Assembly: GCF_008831285.2 (NCBI RefSeq) | Contig: NC_045138.2 | Location: 1,129,143 to 1,189,142 of the forward strand | Origin: Nymphaea colorata | Taxonomy: Eukaryota > Streptophyta > Magnoliopsida > Nymphaeales > Nymphaeaceae | Reading direction: 5' to 3' | Length of the DNA: 60,000 bases | The notes under the pieces: model-generated | The model's database searches: none | What the model was told of the DNA's origin: nothing | What the model saw: only the letters and a program-made list of their open reading frames with translations | Shown: positions 9,960 to 21,310 of the stretch, in pieces | Position numbering within the stretch: the first letter of the stretch is position 1 | Layout of the letters: every line of letters starts with the position of its first letter | Translations under genes and position numbers: made by a program

Positions 9960-10735
9960 TCTGATCCTTCTCCCTGGTCCGCCTTAAACCAGCAAGAAGC
10001 TAGCGGCCACTAAGGTAATGGAATTTTTGGACAGTTACTGATCAACAAGAGCAAGTGTCCTCTTATTAAACCAGTCCAGATGGTCCTCGTCGTGCCTCTT
10101 AGTTAATCCTCCAGCTGGCCAGTGTTGGGACGTGACTGTGGGTCATGCCCATGTCATCATCATCATGGAGGAGGCTTCCATTCATCCTTGGTGATGTTAA
10201 AAGTGTTGTATTGACAGCAGTGGAACGACACCCTTGATTCACTCTGCGCAGCAGGTTCACTAGCAGCTTCTCTAGTTTGTGCGTGAAGAAGCAGCAGCAA
10301 CACCAAGTGAAGGAGAGGAGTGAAAGGAAGTAGAAAAGGAAGAGAGAAAAATGTAAGCAGAGATAGGTTATTCACGGGTTTGCTTATTCACTGGTTTGCT
10401 TGTAGGAGGTGCCGGGTAGGGTAATCTCATGATTAACCTTAAGTTTGAGATTAGCTGGCTTTTGTAGACGCCTCTCAGGGTTTTTCAATGCCGAGCAACT
10501 GTTACGGCTAGAAGGAGGTAACGTAAATCTTTTAATTTGGATGTAAATCTCTTGATTTTATTCAATAACTGTTTAGCAAGATTATCTAGTAACTACTAGA
10601 TGTGAAGATAGAGTTTAAGGCCACTATCCAACAAAAAAAAGGTCTATTCACCCATAATAGCTGTCGAAGGACTTTCTGCAAATACTTGAATTCAGAGGAT
10701 GAAAGGCCTTTAAATTTAAAAACAAAAGGAACTTT
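9960..10735 (-). promoter_or_regulatory. NB-LRR upstream region, with about 440 bases absent from the paralogue
   Basis: Sequence upstream of the NB-LRR start aligns with that of the pseudogene copy: 9960-10200 matches 19810-20060, and about 10635-10735 matches about 20065-20160. Between these, 10200-10635 has no counterpart, so it was inserted here or lost there. A weak TATA-like run (TTTAATAAG on minus) lies near 10060-10070. The aligned TATATAAAAG near 19910 in the pseudogene is a better match, so the core promoter of the intact gene may have drifted. Confidence 0.5.
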
Positions 10736-11600
10736 TGGAAGAGTTAAAAAAGTTTACTTTTGGCAAGGATGAAAATATTTTAAACGAATCAAAGGATACC
10801 ATTCAACAAAAGAAAAAATTTCATGTCCAGATTCTTTCCTGTTGCTGTCTCTGTCTCTTTTCTCGTCTGGTTGCAAGGTCTGAAGCAGATGTTGTTTATG
10901 TGTTCAATCCTTCAAATGAGAATTTACTGCAAAGCCAATGAGATTATGGGATGGCATGAAGTCACGAGCATGCAAAAAGGGCGGACAGAAGCAAGGCACA
11001 AAAGCAAAAGCTAAAAACAGTATGAATCCCATGGCTTGTACTTACTCCTTGTTGATTAATATTATAAATCCCATTGCTTAGAAAAACCTGTGCTTACTTT
11101 TATTTTGAAGGGAAACTTTTTGGTTTTGGATTTGCCGTTGCTAATAATTTCAAACGCCAGACTTTAGCTTTTTTTATGCTTCTGATTCATGCCCTACCTT
11201 TGCTAGACGCAAAGTGGGCTTGCGTTGCATAACGGTACATCTTCCTTAGGCTACAACGTTTTACTTCTTGTTTGCTAAAGAACACGTATGCTCTTGCTGC
11301 TCATCAAATGCAACAAAGATTCAATCCACAGTACCATGGATTGCCACCAATGCCAAGCTCTATGCAACTTCGGATGCACAAAAAATTTGTCAAATACCAA
11401 TACACCTAATCGTAAAAGCTTGTTTTTTATAAAAATAAAAAAGCTAGTGAAAAAGGCTAAAAAGTCCAAAAAACCATTTTTTTAAAAATCCTCATAATAC
11501 CATACCTCCCACCTTCTTTTTGATGTCTACACCGCCCTTATGCACACAACTCACTCTCCCCTAAATGACGAGGCAAAAAATGATGAAAATGCCTTTAACA
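10736..11600. other. Intergenic, nothing recognised
   Basis: AT-rich DNA with only short, non-conserved ORFs. No gene, RNA or repeat structure could be supported. Confidence 0.5.
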
Positions 11601-11609
11601 AAAAAGGGA

Positions 11610-12365
11610 GCAAATTATACATATGTGTGTGTGTTGCCGGTCGACTGCGTCTGGCCCGGCCAAGCCAGTAAAAGGTAATGCTGCTTGGCCAGCTTAGGCA
11701 TAGTTGGAAGGCATGTGGGATCAATCGGTCGCCGAGTGAAGCAGAAAGCAATGCACGTGGAATGTGCAGCGCGGTGGTGCAGTGACAAGGCGTTTAAATG
11801 CATCAAGATCAGCAGTCCCTTTGGAAGTGCGAGTCCGTCGTTGGGGAATCCAGTGGGTTCCCCACGAGTAGTGTTTGAATACACAAGGGGGTGCGCGTGG
11901 GTTAGGGGCAATTCCTCCAGTGGGTGCATACGCTACGTTCCACAACCGCGTAGAGTCACGCGGGGGTGAGCAAGTGAATGCTCATCGTCGAGTAGGGCGA
12001 TGGTCGACCGCCTTACTTAATGACATATAGTCGTCAACTGGCTTCGGCTGGGGACTTCCTCCCAAAAAGAGTCTACCCCCACCCAGATTTCGTTTGGATG
12101 TAGATAGACACTTGGAAGAATGGCGAAGTTCTGACAGGGCCTCATGGCCACGGCTTGCCGATGGTCGACAATGGGATAAACCTGGGTGATGGTGTGCCGA
12201 GTGCTTAGCACTCCTCGTTTAGTCCACAGTCCCGAAGAAAAGATGAATGCTTCCGCTAGCTTAAGAGAGAGACGGCTGGCCGAAGGCTTTGGGGAACACC
12301 TTCGGCGCCGCGCGGGCTGGAGAAACTCGGCCCGTGACAGTGTGTGTGAAGATAATGCCAATTCC
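11610..12365. other. GC-richer island, possibly organellar insertion
   Basis: About 750 bases much richer in G and C than the flanks, without AT runs, and with abrupt edges (AT-rich up to 11600 and from 12365). No long conserved ORF is visible and it is not one of the mosaic GC/AT repeats found elsewhere in the window. The texture resembles plant mitochondrial non-coding or intron DNA, so a nuclear mitochondrial insertion is one possibility. A gene-free retrotransposon leader is another. No specific mitochondrial gene was recognised. Confidence 0.35.
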
Positions 12366-14000
12366 TGCATGAACTTTTCTTATATTTTACAATGCAAAAA
12401 ACTGTCACAAATGACACATTCTGCCACTAAAAACTGTTATCAATGAATTGTGGTTGCATAATGCCCTATTTTTGACAGTTTTTAGATTCATCAAATGAAA
12501 AAGAACTCAACTGGCAATGGACTTGGCCAGCTCATTTCAATTCCTTTCGGTATATATAATACCAGGTTGTTTTGTAAGAGACGTATGTAGCCACTATGTC
12601 TAATAAATTATATCTAGATTTGCAATTTAAGTGGTCTACCCTTGCGGCACCGACTTTCTTCTGTTTTTATGACAGCATTGACAAAGGAACACCCGAGAGG
12701 ATGGAGCCCTGAGTCACACGGCACCTGATGCTGGTGCTTGAGCGGTCCAACACAGCGTTATTAGCTGTTCTCAAAAATTTTTTGATCGAGTTTTCATTGA
12801 TATATCGATTCAACGTAACCTTAATAAAAAAAAAGTTTAAAAATATAGAAAAATATAATTACTTATATAACAAATAACATATATATATATATATACACAC
12901 ATTTATTTATATTTATATGCTCTTGCCGCACCCACACCTAATTTTTTTTAGAACTTTCCACATCCCGTACGGGCACCTGCACCCGCACAAGCACCCGCAC
13001 CCACGTGACATGGATGGAGCCGCTGCTTAATTGATCTTTTGTTCTTGGTTTGCATGCTCAACACACCGAGAGATTTGTCGTAAGCTGCCACACTCCCCTA
13101 TGGGGCCAATACTTAATTGGCTTAAGTTCGTGTCTTCTTCAAATTGCAAACATGCATGACTACGCCAAAATAGCTAACGCGTTGTACTGAACGCAAACTC
13201 AGGAAACGAATCAACTGGTGACCTCCTAAGAGTGCACACATTGGCAGCACACTTAACAAACTAAAGACATTAATGCCGGCCTTATTCTTAAAAATCCTAA
13301 AAATCAAGACAAAATTCATATTCCTAATATAGGTAAATAAGATTTAATCTCTAAAAACTAAATCAACGTATAGCCCGAACTATTTTGATTTGTAAAAATC
13401 TAGTTTACGCACTTAAAAGTATGATTCCTTAGTGACCAATTGTTATCTTTTGGAACATGAAGATAACATATGCACAGTTCACTTCTTCATTTCTTTCATT
13501 AAAGAATCAAATTCAATATATGAGCTTTGCTGGACTGCCAGATCGTGAGGGAGATTAGCCGGCCAACCCGTGACAGCAGCTGGAAGAATCTTGTGCATGA
13601 GGACCAAAACGTGCTCGATCATTGAATGGTTGCGTCCTCCTTTCTTTTTCTTTCCTTCTTGCCCTTATCTTGTTGGCCATTCATAATCGCAAGGTGCTGG
13701 TCCGCATGGATATGGATGGATGATTCACATTTTATGCTCTTCTGCTATTTATTCGTCCTATTTTTGGTCAGTATAAATTTTGGAAGGAGATTAGCTCGCT
13801 TGGCACTGCTGCAGGGTTGTAATAATATGTCATGCTTCGCACGTTGACCACAATTTTAAGACCACCAATTTCGTAATTGGAGACTTTTGCGTTTTTGTTT
13901 GGTTTAGTTGAGTGAAACCTCACATGCATGTGCAAATCGAGCTGCTCATCTACCTCTAAGTTGCATCCAAAAATCTATTTGGTGATGACAGCCATGGATA
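12366..14000. other. AT-rich intergenic DNA with a short TA microsatellite
   Basis: No gene seen. There is a (TA)n run at about 12878-12894. A stretch near 13680-13770 is similar to 42840-42935 (shared words AAGGTGCTGGTC and GATGATTCACATTTTA), marking a member of the dispersed repeat set found in the 40-43 kb region. Confidence 0.5.
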
Positions 14001-14144
14001 CAGGGGCCGAGGTAAAAATTTTTCATTAGGGAGCCAAATTAAAATTTTTAAATTTTGATATGGGTGGAAATATTATTTTTCAAAAATTTTTATATAGGAC
14101 AAATAAAATTCTCTAAAATTTATATATAATGTCTTTAAATTTTT

Positions 14145-14530
14145 TTTAGGTGGGATCATGGCCCATGTTGGCTAAACCTGCACATCGGGCTGGGCCGGCC
14201 GCCTCGGTCGGTCTGACATCCAAAAGCCAGGCTAGGGCTTGGCCCGATTTGAAAAACCTGAGCATGAGCCCAGCCCAGTTAAATTTGAAAATATATATTA
14301 AAAAAATGACATAAGTATAATTAATCACAATAAAATATTATAAATATATATATAAATTAAAAATTTTTTTTTAAAGAATTCATTATCGAGCCCATCCGGC
14401 CTTATCGTTCCAACCCAGCCCAGCCCAATAAATTACCGGGCTGGCCCGGGTTCCTTTTTTTGTCAGGCCCGAGTCGGGCCAGGTACCGGGTACTCGGCGG
14501 TAGCCCGACCCAGTGCCCAGGCATAATGTG
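14145..14530. repeat. AT/GC mosaic repeat
   Basis: Blocks of GC-rich words such as GGGCTGGGCC and CCCGACCC alternate with nearly pure A/T DNA. The same texture recurs at 17565-17720, 18285-18796, 40535-40960, 43435-43690, 45320-45740 and 49020-49250. No ORF or clear terminal repeat. Type of element unknown; non-autonomous transposon derivatives are likely. Confidence 0.6.
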
Positions 14531-15055
14531 GGCCCTTCCTTGGCCCCGCCCCTATATGAATAGAAGTTGTCAATGATGCAGTTGCTGTATTACATACTGC
14601 CATACGTACAACCCACATCTATGTCTCCTAGGTCTGGGTACGGTTATGGCGTTTTCGGATATGTTGGTAAGGTGGTACCTAATATTATCTTTTTAATTAA
14701 AAAATTATAAATTTGATCATTTCATAAAAATGGTTTCTTTGTTTACGCACATAGGATTTCGCTTGAACTCTTCAGGTTCAAACAACAATTATCAGTTTTT
14801 TTTACTGTCCGTTTAGATGCCAAAATTTTATCAAGATTGTGTTTTGAAAAATTTTAAAACTATTAGCCATATAGATAATTTTGAAAAACTATTCCGACCA
14901 TTTTGAAAATAGTTTAAAAGGGTGGGGTGGGGTTGGGTGGAAAGAAAATTTTCATTTTAACCGCATAAAGAAAGTTTCAAAACTTTTTTTTTTCATTTTT
15001 GCCTTTCACTTCTCTTTCTTCTACATTGTTTTTTCTTCTTCACCGTAAAACAGAC
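14531..15055. other. Intergenic, nothing recognised
   Basis: AT-rich sequence with no supported gene or repeat. Confidence 0.45.
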
Positions 15056-16760
15056 AGGCGACCAACAACCCGGGTCGGGGTTGGCCTGGCCCGACATCCA
15101 ACGAGTCAATAATTAAAAAAAAAATATTATTTTTTAAATTTAATAATATGTATTATATTATTAAAAATAATATTTTATATTATAAAATTTATTTTATAAT
15201 TTATTTATTTTTATTATCAAACGGCCAAGGATGGGTCGGGCCCGGACTTGGATTTCAAGCCCGACCAACTGACCAAGGCCAGACCCCGATGCCCACCCTT
15301 ACCCATGTACCCACTAAAGTAGCAAAATGATGCCAATAGGACTCTAAAGTGATATAAGCTTTCGCCATTCTAACCATAAGTACAGGTCAGGTGAATCAGG
15401 TCTTTAGCAATGATGTTTTGTTCGACTGTTATTTTTTAAATTAATAATATGTATTTTATTATTAAGAATATATTTTTTATTATAAAAAATTATTTTATAA
15501 TTTATTTTTTTTTAAATTATGAACGGCCCGAGCCAGGTCGGGCCCGACAGATTGACCTGGGCTAGGCCTCGATGCCCGCCCGCTCTTACCCATGTACCCA
15601 CTAAAGTAGCAAAATGGCATCAACAGTACTCTAAAGTAATATAAGCTTTCGCCATTATAGCTACAGGTATAGGTCAGGTGAATCAGGTCTTTATCAATCA
15701 TGTTTTGTTCAACTGTTATTTTTTAAATTTAATAATATATATTTTATTATTAAAAATATATTTTATATTATAAAAATTTATTTTATAATTTCTTAAATTA
15801 TCAAACGGCCCAAGCAGGGTCGGGCCCGACAGACCGACCTGGGCCGGGCCTCGATGCCCGCCCTTACCCATGTAGCCACTAAAGTAGCAAAATGACGTCA
15901 ATAGGACTATAAAGTAATATAAGCTTTCGCCATTATAGCTATAGGTATAGGTCAGGTGAACCAGGTCTTTACCAATTATGTTTTGTTCGACTGTTATTTT
16001 TTAAATTTAATAATATGTATTTTATTATTAAAAATATATTTTATATTATACAAATTTATTTTATAATTTAAACTTTTTTATTATCAAAAGGCTGGGACCG
16101 GGCCCCAATGCCCACCCATACCCATGTACCCACTAAAGTAGCAAAATGACGTCAACAAAACTCTAAAGTGATATAAGCTTTCGCCATTATAGCAATAGGT
16201 ACAGGTCAGTGAATAAGGTCTTTAGCCATGATGTTTTATTCGACTGCTATTTTTTAAAATTAATAATATGTATTTTATTATTAAAAATATATTTTATGTT
16301 ATAAAAATTTATTTTATAATTTAAAAGATTTTGTTATTATCAAACGGCCCAGGCCGGGTGTGGCCCTGGTTTCGGGCCTGACAGACCGACCCGGGTCGGG
16401 CCCCGATGCCCACCCTTACCCATGCACCGACTAAAGTAGCAAAGTGGCGTCAACAAAACTCTAAAGTGATATAAGCTTTTGCCATTATATCCATAGAGGT
16501 CTTTACCAATGATGCTTTGTTCGGTTGCTATTCTTAAATTTAATAATATGTATTTTGTTATCAAAAAAATTATTTTATATTATAAAAATTTATATTATCA
16601 AACCGCCCGGGTCGGGCCTTGATGCCCACCCTTACCCATGTACCCACTAAAATAGCGAAATGTCGTCAACAGGACTCTAAAGTGACATAAGCTTTTGTCA
16701 TTTTAGCCAAAGGAACAGGTCAGGTGAATCATATCTTTAGCAATAATGTTTTGTTCGACT
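15056..16760 (+). repeat. Tandem array, six diverged units of about 215-300 bases
   Basis: The landmark ACCCACTAAAGTAGCAAAAT occurs six times with variants, near 15305, 15595, 15873, 16127, 16427 and 16640. Each unit has three parts: a GC-rich block with GGCCCG words, a moderately complex block including ATAAGCTTTCGCCATT, and an A/T block ending near TTATCAAACGGCC. Units differ by point changes and by AT-block length, so this is an old satellite-like expansion. A single unit in reverse orientation lies at about 42570-42690, so the array grew from one unit of a dispersed repeat. Confidence 0.85.
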
Positions 16761-17510
16761 GCTACGATCACTGCTATATTGGCGGTGAATCGTAAGTTCT
16801 GTTATGTGATATTCTAGCAGTGACAATATCATTTGTATGGATCTGTACTATTGTCAATGGCTATGGCGTGAAGAAAGAAGATCTATGCCAATGAAGATTG
16901 TCAATCGATTAGTTCTATTTATATTTCTTAACAAAACGGCACTGCTTATAAAGCAAGCACCTTCATACAGTTAATACCCTCATCAATTTGCCCATGGTTC
17001 AAAAGTAATCTATGTGAACAGAAAAAATGTTTGATGCCAATTGTTAACCATGATTTGCTGCATACAGGTAATTTCAGGAAAGTCATTGAGCAGTTAACCA
17101 TTGGAGGCTCTCTAGATCACAAGAATGAGGACAAAAACATGATTACTAACATTTGTTCAAGAAATGAACATCAAATATAAATCACGCAATTTGGGGCTAG
17201 CTTTCATTTGCTCTGTTTCAGCTAAACCATCTATCTAAAAGAAATAAAATATTCAACTTTTGAGCAGAAAAATGATAGCATTACCTACTTCTTGAAAGTT
17301 TCCATTGGAATTAGTACTGAACAAAATAACTGCCTAATCAAACTTCTAACTATAATAAATTTATTAACAAAACTTTATTTAGGAGAAGCTCATGCATCTA
17401 ATTATTACAACTGTTGCAACATTAAGATAATTTCTTCAACAAAAGCACTATCCAAGCACATGCATTTTCTCAAGCAAACTAAGACAGGCATTCAGAAACA
17501 AAAAAACATG
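16640..17510 (+). repeat. Dispersed repeat R1, inverted copy at 41815-42690
   Basis: Non-coding block continuous with the last tandem unit. It aligns in reverse orientation with 41815-42690, including the single tandem unit, the region with TTGCCCATGGTTCAAAAGTA-like sequence, and the AGGAGAAGCTCATGCATCTA segment. A further partial copy sits at about 42995-43120. No coding potential recognised. It is probably part of a larger non-autonomous transposon. Confidence 0.75.
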
Positions 17511-17564
17511 ATAATCTACTTGTTCTTTGACAGAGTAAAAGGAAAAAACATACAAAACCCCACG

Positions 17565-18450
17565 CCTGGGTTTCAGCTATCGGATCAGGCCCAGGCCCGG
17601 GCCAGCCCGATAATACTTAAAAAATAATTTTTTTATCAATTTTAATTTGATAATATGTATTTTACAATTTTAAAAATTATTTTCTAATTAAAAAATTATT
17701 TTTTTATTATCAAATGGCCGAGATCTGCCTATTTATGCACACATTCACAATCTTCCTAACTGAAGAAACTACTTCTTCATAAATATAAAAGAAAGAGAGA
17801 AAGGGAAACTGATTCTTACGAATTTGAGGAATTAAGTAGGAGAGGGGAGGAGGAGCACCATGGGCAAGATCATGAAGAAGGATGTCATGAAGAGACTAGT
17901 GACTCTTGATGTTCTTCCAAGAGAAGTCCTTGTAGAGATCGTAACACGCGTTGTTTCTTCATCACCGGCCATGTTGTCGGTTTCTGATCTTGCCAACATG
18001 AAGCTCACGTAAGTTTTCTGTCATCTCTAACATATTCAACTTTCAAGGACTCTGCATGGATTCTCTTCAATGACTTCTCCTGAAAGAACATCAAGAGTCA
18101 CTAGTCTCTTCATGACACCCTTCTTCATGATCTTGCCCATGGTGCTCCTCCTCCCATCTCCTACTAAATTCCTCAAATTCGTAAGAACCAGTTTCTTTTT
18201 TTTTTTTTTCTCTTTTATATTTATGAAGATGTAGTTTCTTCGTTTAGGAAGCATTGTGAAGGTATGCATAAATAGGCAGGTCTCGGCCCGTTTGATGATA
18301 AAAAAATATTTTTAAATTATAAAATAATTTTTCAAATAGTAAAATACATATTATCAAATGAAAAATTAATAAAAAAATTAAATATTATCGGGCTGACCCG
18401 GGCCCTGAACCGGCCCGATAGCCGAAACCTAGGTCTGAGCTGGGGCTTGA
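17565..18450. repeat. Palindrome built on an F-box first exon
   Basis: Arms of about 370 bases (about 17565-17937 and 18063-18450) around a 125-base spacer. From outside inwards each arm holds a mosaic AT/GC block, the 49-base leader module (CCTATTTATGCA...AACTAC), a TATA-like ATAAATATA stretch, the F-box 5' UTR and the first codons of the F-box gene. The spacer contains the rest of exon 1 and the start of the intron from the left arm only. Transcription across it would give a strong hairpin RNA. Confidence 0.82.
17860..18008 (+). pseudogene. F-box gene exon 1, truncated copy
   Basis: Starts MGKIMKKDVMKRLVTLDVLP and continues with the F-box signature (LPREVLVEIV, then ending DLANMKLT), cut by a gtaagt donor at 18009. 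Length 149 bases, identical to exon 1 of the more complete gene at 25906. The intron is broken off at about 18062, where the inverted arm begins, so exon 2 is missing and this copy cannot make the full domain. A second, minus-strand remnant of the first codons lies at 18063-18140 in the right arm, with its ATG at 18140. Confidence 0.78.
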
Positions 18451-18796
18451 AAATAAAAAAAATATTTTTAAACTATAAAATAATTTTTTAATAGTAAACT
18501 ACAAATTATTAAATTAAAAAATAAAAAAAAAATTATTTTTAAAATATTACCTGGCTGATCAAGGCCCGGGCCCAGCCCGATAACCGAAACCCGGGTTCGG
18601 GCCCAACCCGGCCCAGCCTGTTTGATAATAAAAAATATTTTTTAAATTATAAATAATTTATTAATAGTAAAACACACATTATTAAATTAACAAATAATAA
18701 AAAATTATTTTTTGAATATAACCAGGCTGGATCAACCCTGGTCGGGCCGACCCAGGCTGAAGCATCTGGCTCGGGCCCGGGACAGGTCTTTCCAAC
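18285..18796. repeat. Three tandem AT/GC mosaic units of about 165 bases
   Basis: Three successive units, each running from TTTGATAATAAAAA or a close variant through an A/T block to a GGCCCGGGCC-type block. The same triple arrangement occurs at 40535-40960 and 45320-45740, each time directly after the 49-base F-box leader module. Here the block ends at about 18797, exactly where the NB-LRR pseudogene homology stops. Confidence 0.72.
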
Positions 18797-18797
18797 T

Positions 18798-19809
18798 GAC
18801 CACCGCACTCCCTAAGGGCCTCCATTGCAATTTTTTCTATAGTTGGCTGTTTGATCACATCCCCTCTGTTATGAAGGAATAGGGACATCGCATCTTTCCA
18901 GCACATGGCTTCCACCTTCATGTTTCTGCCTGTTTGCATGGCATCGCATACATCAAGGGTTCTACTTATGACCACAACTTTGCTTCCATTCACTGGATTA
19001 GGAACTCCCAACACACGTATATCGAAGCTTTGCCAGACATAATCTAATATCAACAAGTACTTTCTGCCCTTCATTTTTGTTGAAATCAGTTTTTCTCCTT
19101 CGCTTAGATGTGCTCCTTTGGCGAAAAGAGTGCTTTAGGTAGCAGGCAATCTTCTGTTGCAGGCATTTGTAGTCGGATCCTTGCCTACTACGATGTACAT
19201 GACGAAGTCAAACTCTTTAGCTTTTGTTGTGCACATGCTTCACGATACTAGTCACGCCGACTCCCCTCATTCTGTGGATGCCAATCCTTGATATCCTGGC
19301 ATCTTGTATGCTGTCCAAAATTTCCTTAACGAAGCGAATAGCAGTATCTTGCCCGTCCAATGGTTCCGGGATGAGTGGCTGTGACCAATCGATTTCTGGA
19401 GGCCTTGACACCTGTTCCGCCTCCAAAGGTACCTTCTTTATATGTGCTGCACCTCCCTGTGTTTGTGCTCAGCCGCTTTCGCCCGTCGGTAGCAATACCA
19501 ACAGTTGGGCAAGCCACGGTAACAGGTGCATGTCCCTTGGGCATCCGGAAAGCCTTTGAAAATGCACTCTGCTTCATCCTTTAGCTCCTGAGTCTTCTTC
19601 CACCACTCTTCTGCCTCTTGTCGAATATCTCTACCTTTAAGATATTCGTCTCTTACCAAGTTATTTACAAGCACTTCTATCTTTCTTAGCTCAGTGTTTT
19701 CCATTCCCAGACCCGCATGCCTCCTTGCATGGACGTACGTCCATTTGTGCGATGCAAGAAGGCATTTACGGATGGCATCGGACGGGATGGGGATGCAGCC
19801 GCAGGCCAT
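18798..19809 (-). pseudogene. Truncated CC-NB-LRR pseudogene, paralogue of the 7.1-10 kb gene
   Basis: Closely related to the intact gene from the start codon (MACGCIPIPSD) to the GLPL region. It then stops at ECGG, where mosaic repeat begins, so the second half of NB-ARC and all LRRs are gone. There are at least three frameshifts: a one-base loss near 19449 (after EVQ), a one-base gain near 19214 (after HVHNK), and one in the segment around 19130. The P-loop is destroyed: GMGGVGKTT has become RMRGVGVTS, losing the ATP-binding Lys. Kinase-2 reads LLILDYVW instead of LLILDDVW. Not a functional receptor, though it could be transcribed. Confidence 0.92.
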
Positions 19810-20160
19810 TATGATTCTTTTCTTTGGTCCGCCCTTAAACCAGCAAGATGGTAGCTGCCATTACAGGTAATGGGATTTTCAGATGGATACTAGTGAACAA
19901 GAGCAAGGCATCCTTTTATATATCAGAGAATTGAACAAGTCCAGATGATCGTCCTCATGCCTCTTAGTTAATCCTCCAGCTGGCCAGCAATGGGACGTGG
20001 CCTCGAGTCATGCTCATGTCACCATCATTGAGGAGGCTTCCACTAATCCATGATGATGTTAAAAGGGTCCATTGATCATTTATAATAGCTGTTAGAAAGA
20101 TCTCCTGTCAATACTTAGAAATTAGAATAGAAGTCAGAAGATTAAAATACCTCTAAAGTT
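19810..20160 (-). promoter_or_regulatory. Duplicated NB-LRR upstream region
   Basis: Aligns with the upstream DNA of the intact gene, so the duplication included the promoter. On the minus strand a TATATAAAAG box lies near 19910-19920, about 100 bases before the start codon. Relative to the intact copy a block of about 440 bases is missing near 20060. Confidence 0.62.
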
Positions 20161-21300
20161 AAAAAGAAAAAAAAAGCTCTACAACTTGTGTAAGTAAAAA
20201 GTTGACATCTGGTATAAAGAACTGTTAAATGACTGCTTGATTTGAAATTTATACCTGTTAAAGGTCATCTCAAGGAGACAGGTTTGTCTAAGTAAATATG
20301 TAATTCAAATATGCCTTATGTTCAGACTTCCACTAACTCTTCTAGCCACAATGGGGCAAATGAATGTTATTTTGTAACGGTGCATAAAATAGAAATTCAA
20401 ACAAAAGGAGGCTGAATGAAAAAGTCAAAAATTAATTTTAGGACTAAATGTGTTCTATCAACAAGCTTAACATTACATTGGATCCCAGAAACACAATTGA
20501 AAGTGATGACATTGGTAGATGATGAATAACGGCATCTGTAAAAATGAAACGTTGACATGCCAATAAAAGGCGATGCACTTGACTCAATACAATTTAGGTG
20601 TGGATGTGACAAGATTTTAAGCAAATAAACACATGCATTATCTTTTTTCACAAAAATATGACGTGCTAAACAAATGGATAATCATGTTGGGTGTAGGGAC
20701 AGTTCCCCTTTCAAAAAAAAAAGTAAAGATTTTTAATTTTTTTCGTTCTTAATTTTCATATTTTTCTTGGTCTGTCCTAATTCCCTTTAACTTCATGCTT
20801 GCAGACATTTGATGAAACTTTTGGACAAGAATCTACATAGAAACATTGCCGGCTCATAGAAGATATTATAATCGTTAAGACAAAAATACTGCTTTTACTA
20901 GCAAATAAAATAGGCTAGTAAAGAAAAAACACCATGCATATCAGGTTAATTTTTATAAGATTCCAGTCCCCTTGGACAGGTCACGGATCAAATCCTATAC
21001 AAATATTTTGCTATTTTTATACTGCAGATCTAAATCCCAATGTATTTATGTCTCAATGAGCAGGAGGAAATTCCACTACCGGAGTGAGGGTGCATTGCTT
21101 CCAGCCCAAAGGCATATGGAGTATGTAATGCTCATATCATTCACAAGTGATCAGCCCAAAGGCATTGAGGTTAAGGGCAAATCCAATCCATTTCATGTTC
21201 CATATGATGAAACTGATGTCATCTTCAATGAGTAGTTGAATTATATACCTTTAAAATCAATCATCAACTCTTTACTTCAAGGGGTGTAGTGTAGCTGGTC
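20161..21300. other. Intergenic, one unrecognised ORF
   Basis: AT-rich DNA. An 87-codon plus-strand frame at 20972-21235 is the only ORF of note. Its 3' part is less AT-biased than the flanks, but no domain or second copy was found, so it may be a gene fragment or chance. Confidence 0.4.
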
Positions 21301-21310
21301 TGGTTAGTGG

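Noticed and set aside
11610-12365. Ribosomal RNA gene
   Set aside because: GC-rich and structured in appearance, but no recognisable conserved rRNA segment was found.
15148-16564. Short ORFs of 60-74 codons in the tandem array
   Set aside because: They repeat because the DNA unit repeats, have indels between units and contain long A/T-encoded runs.
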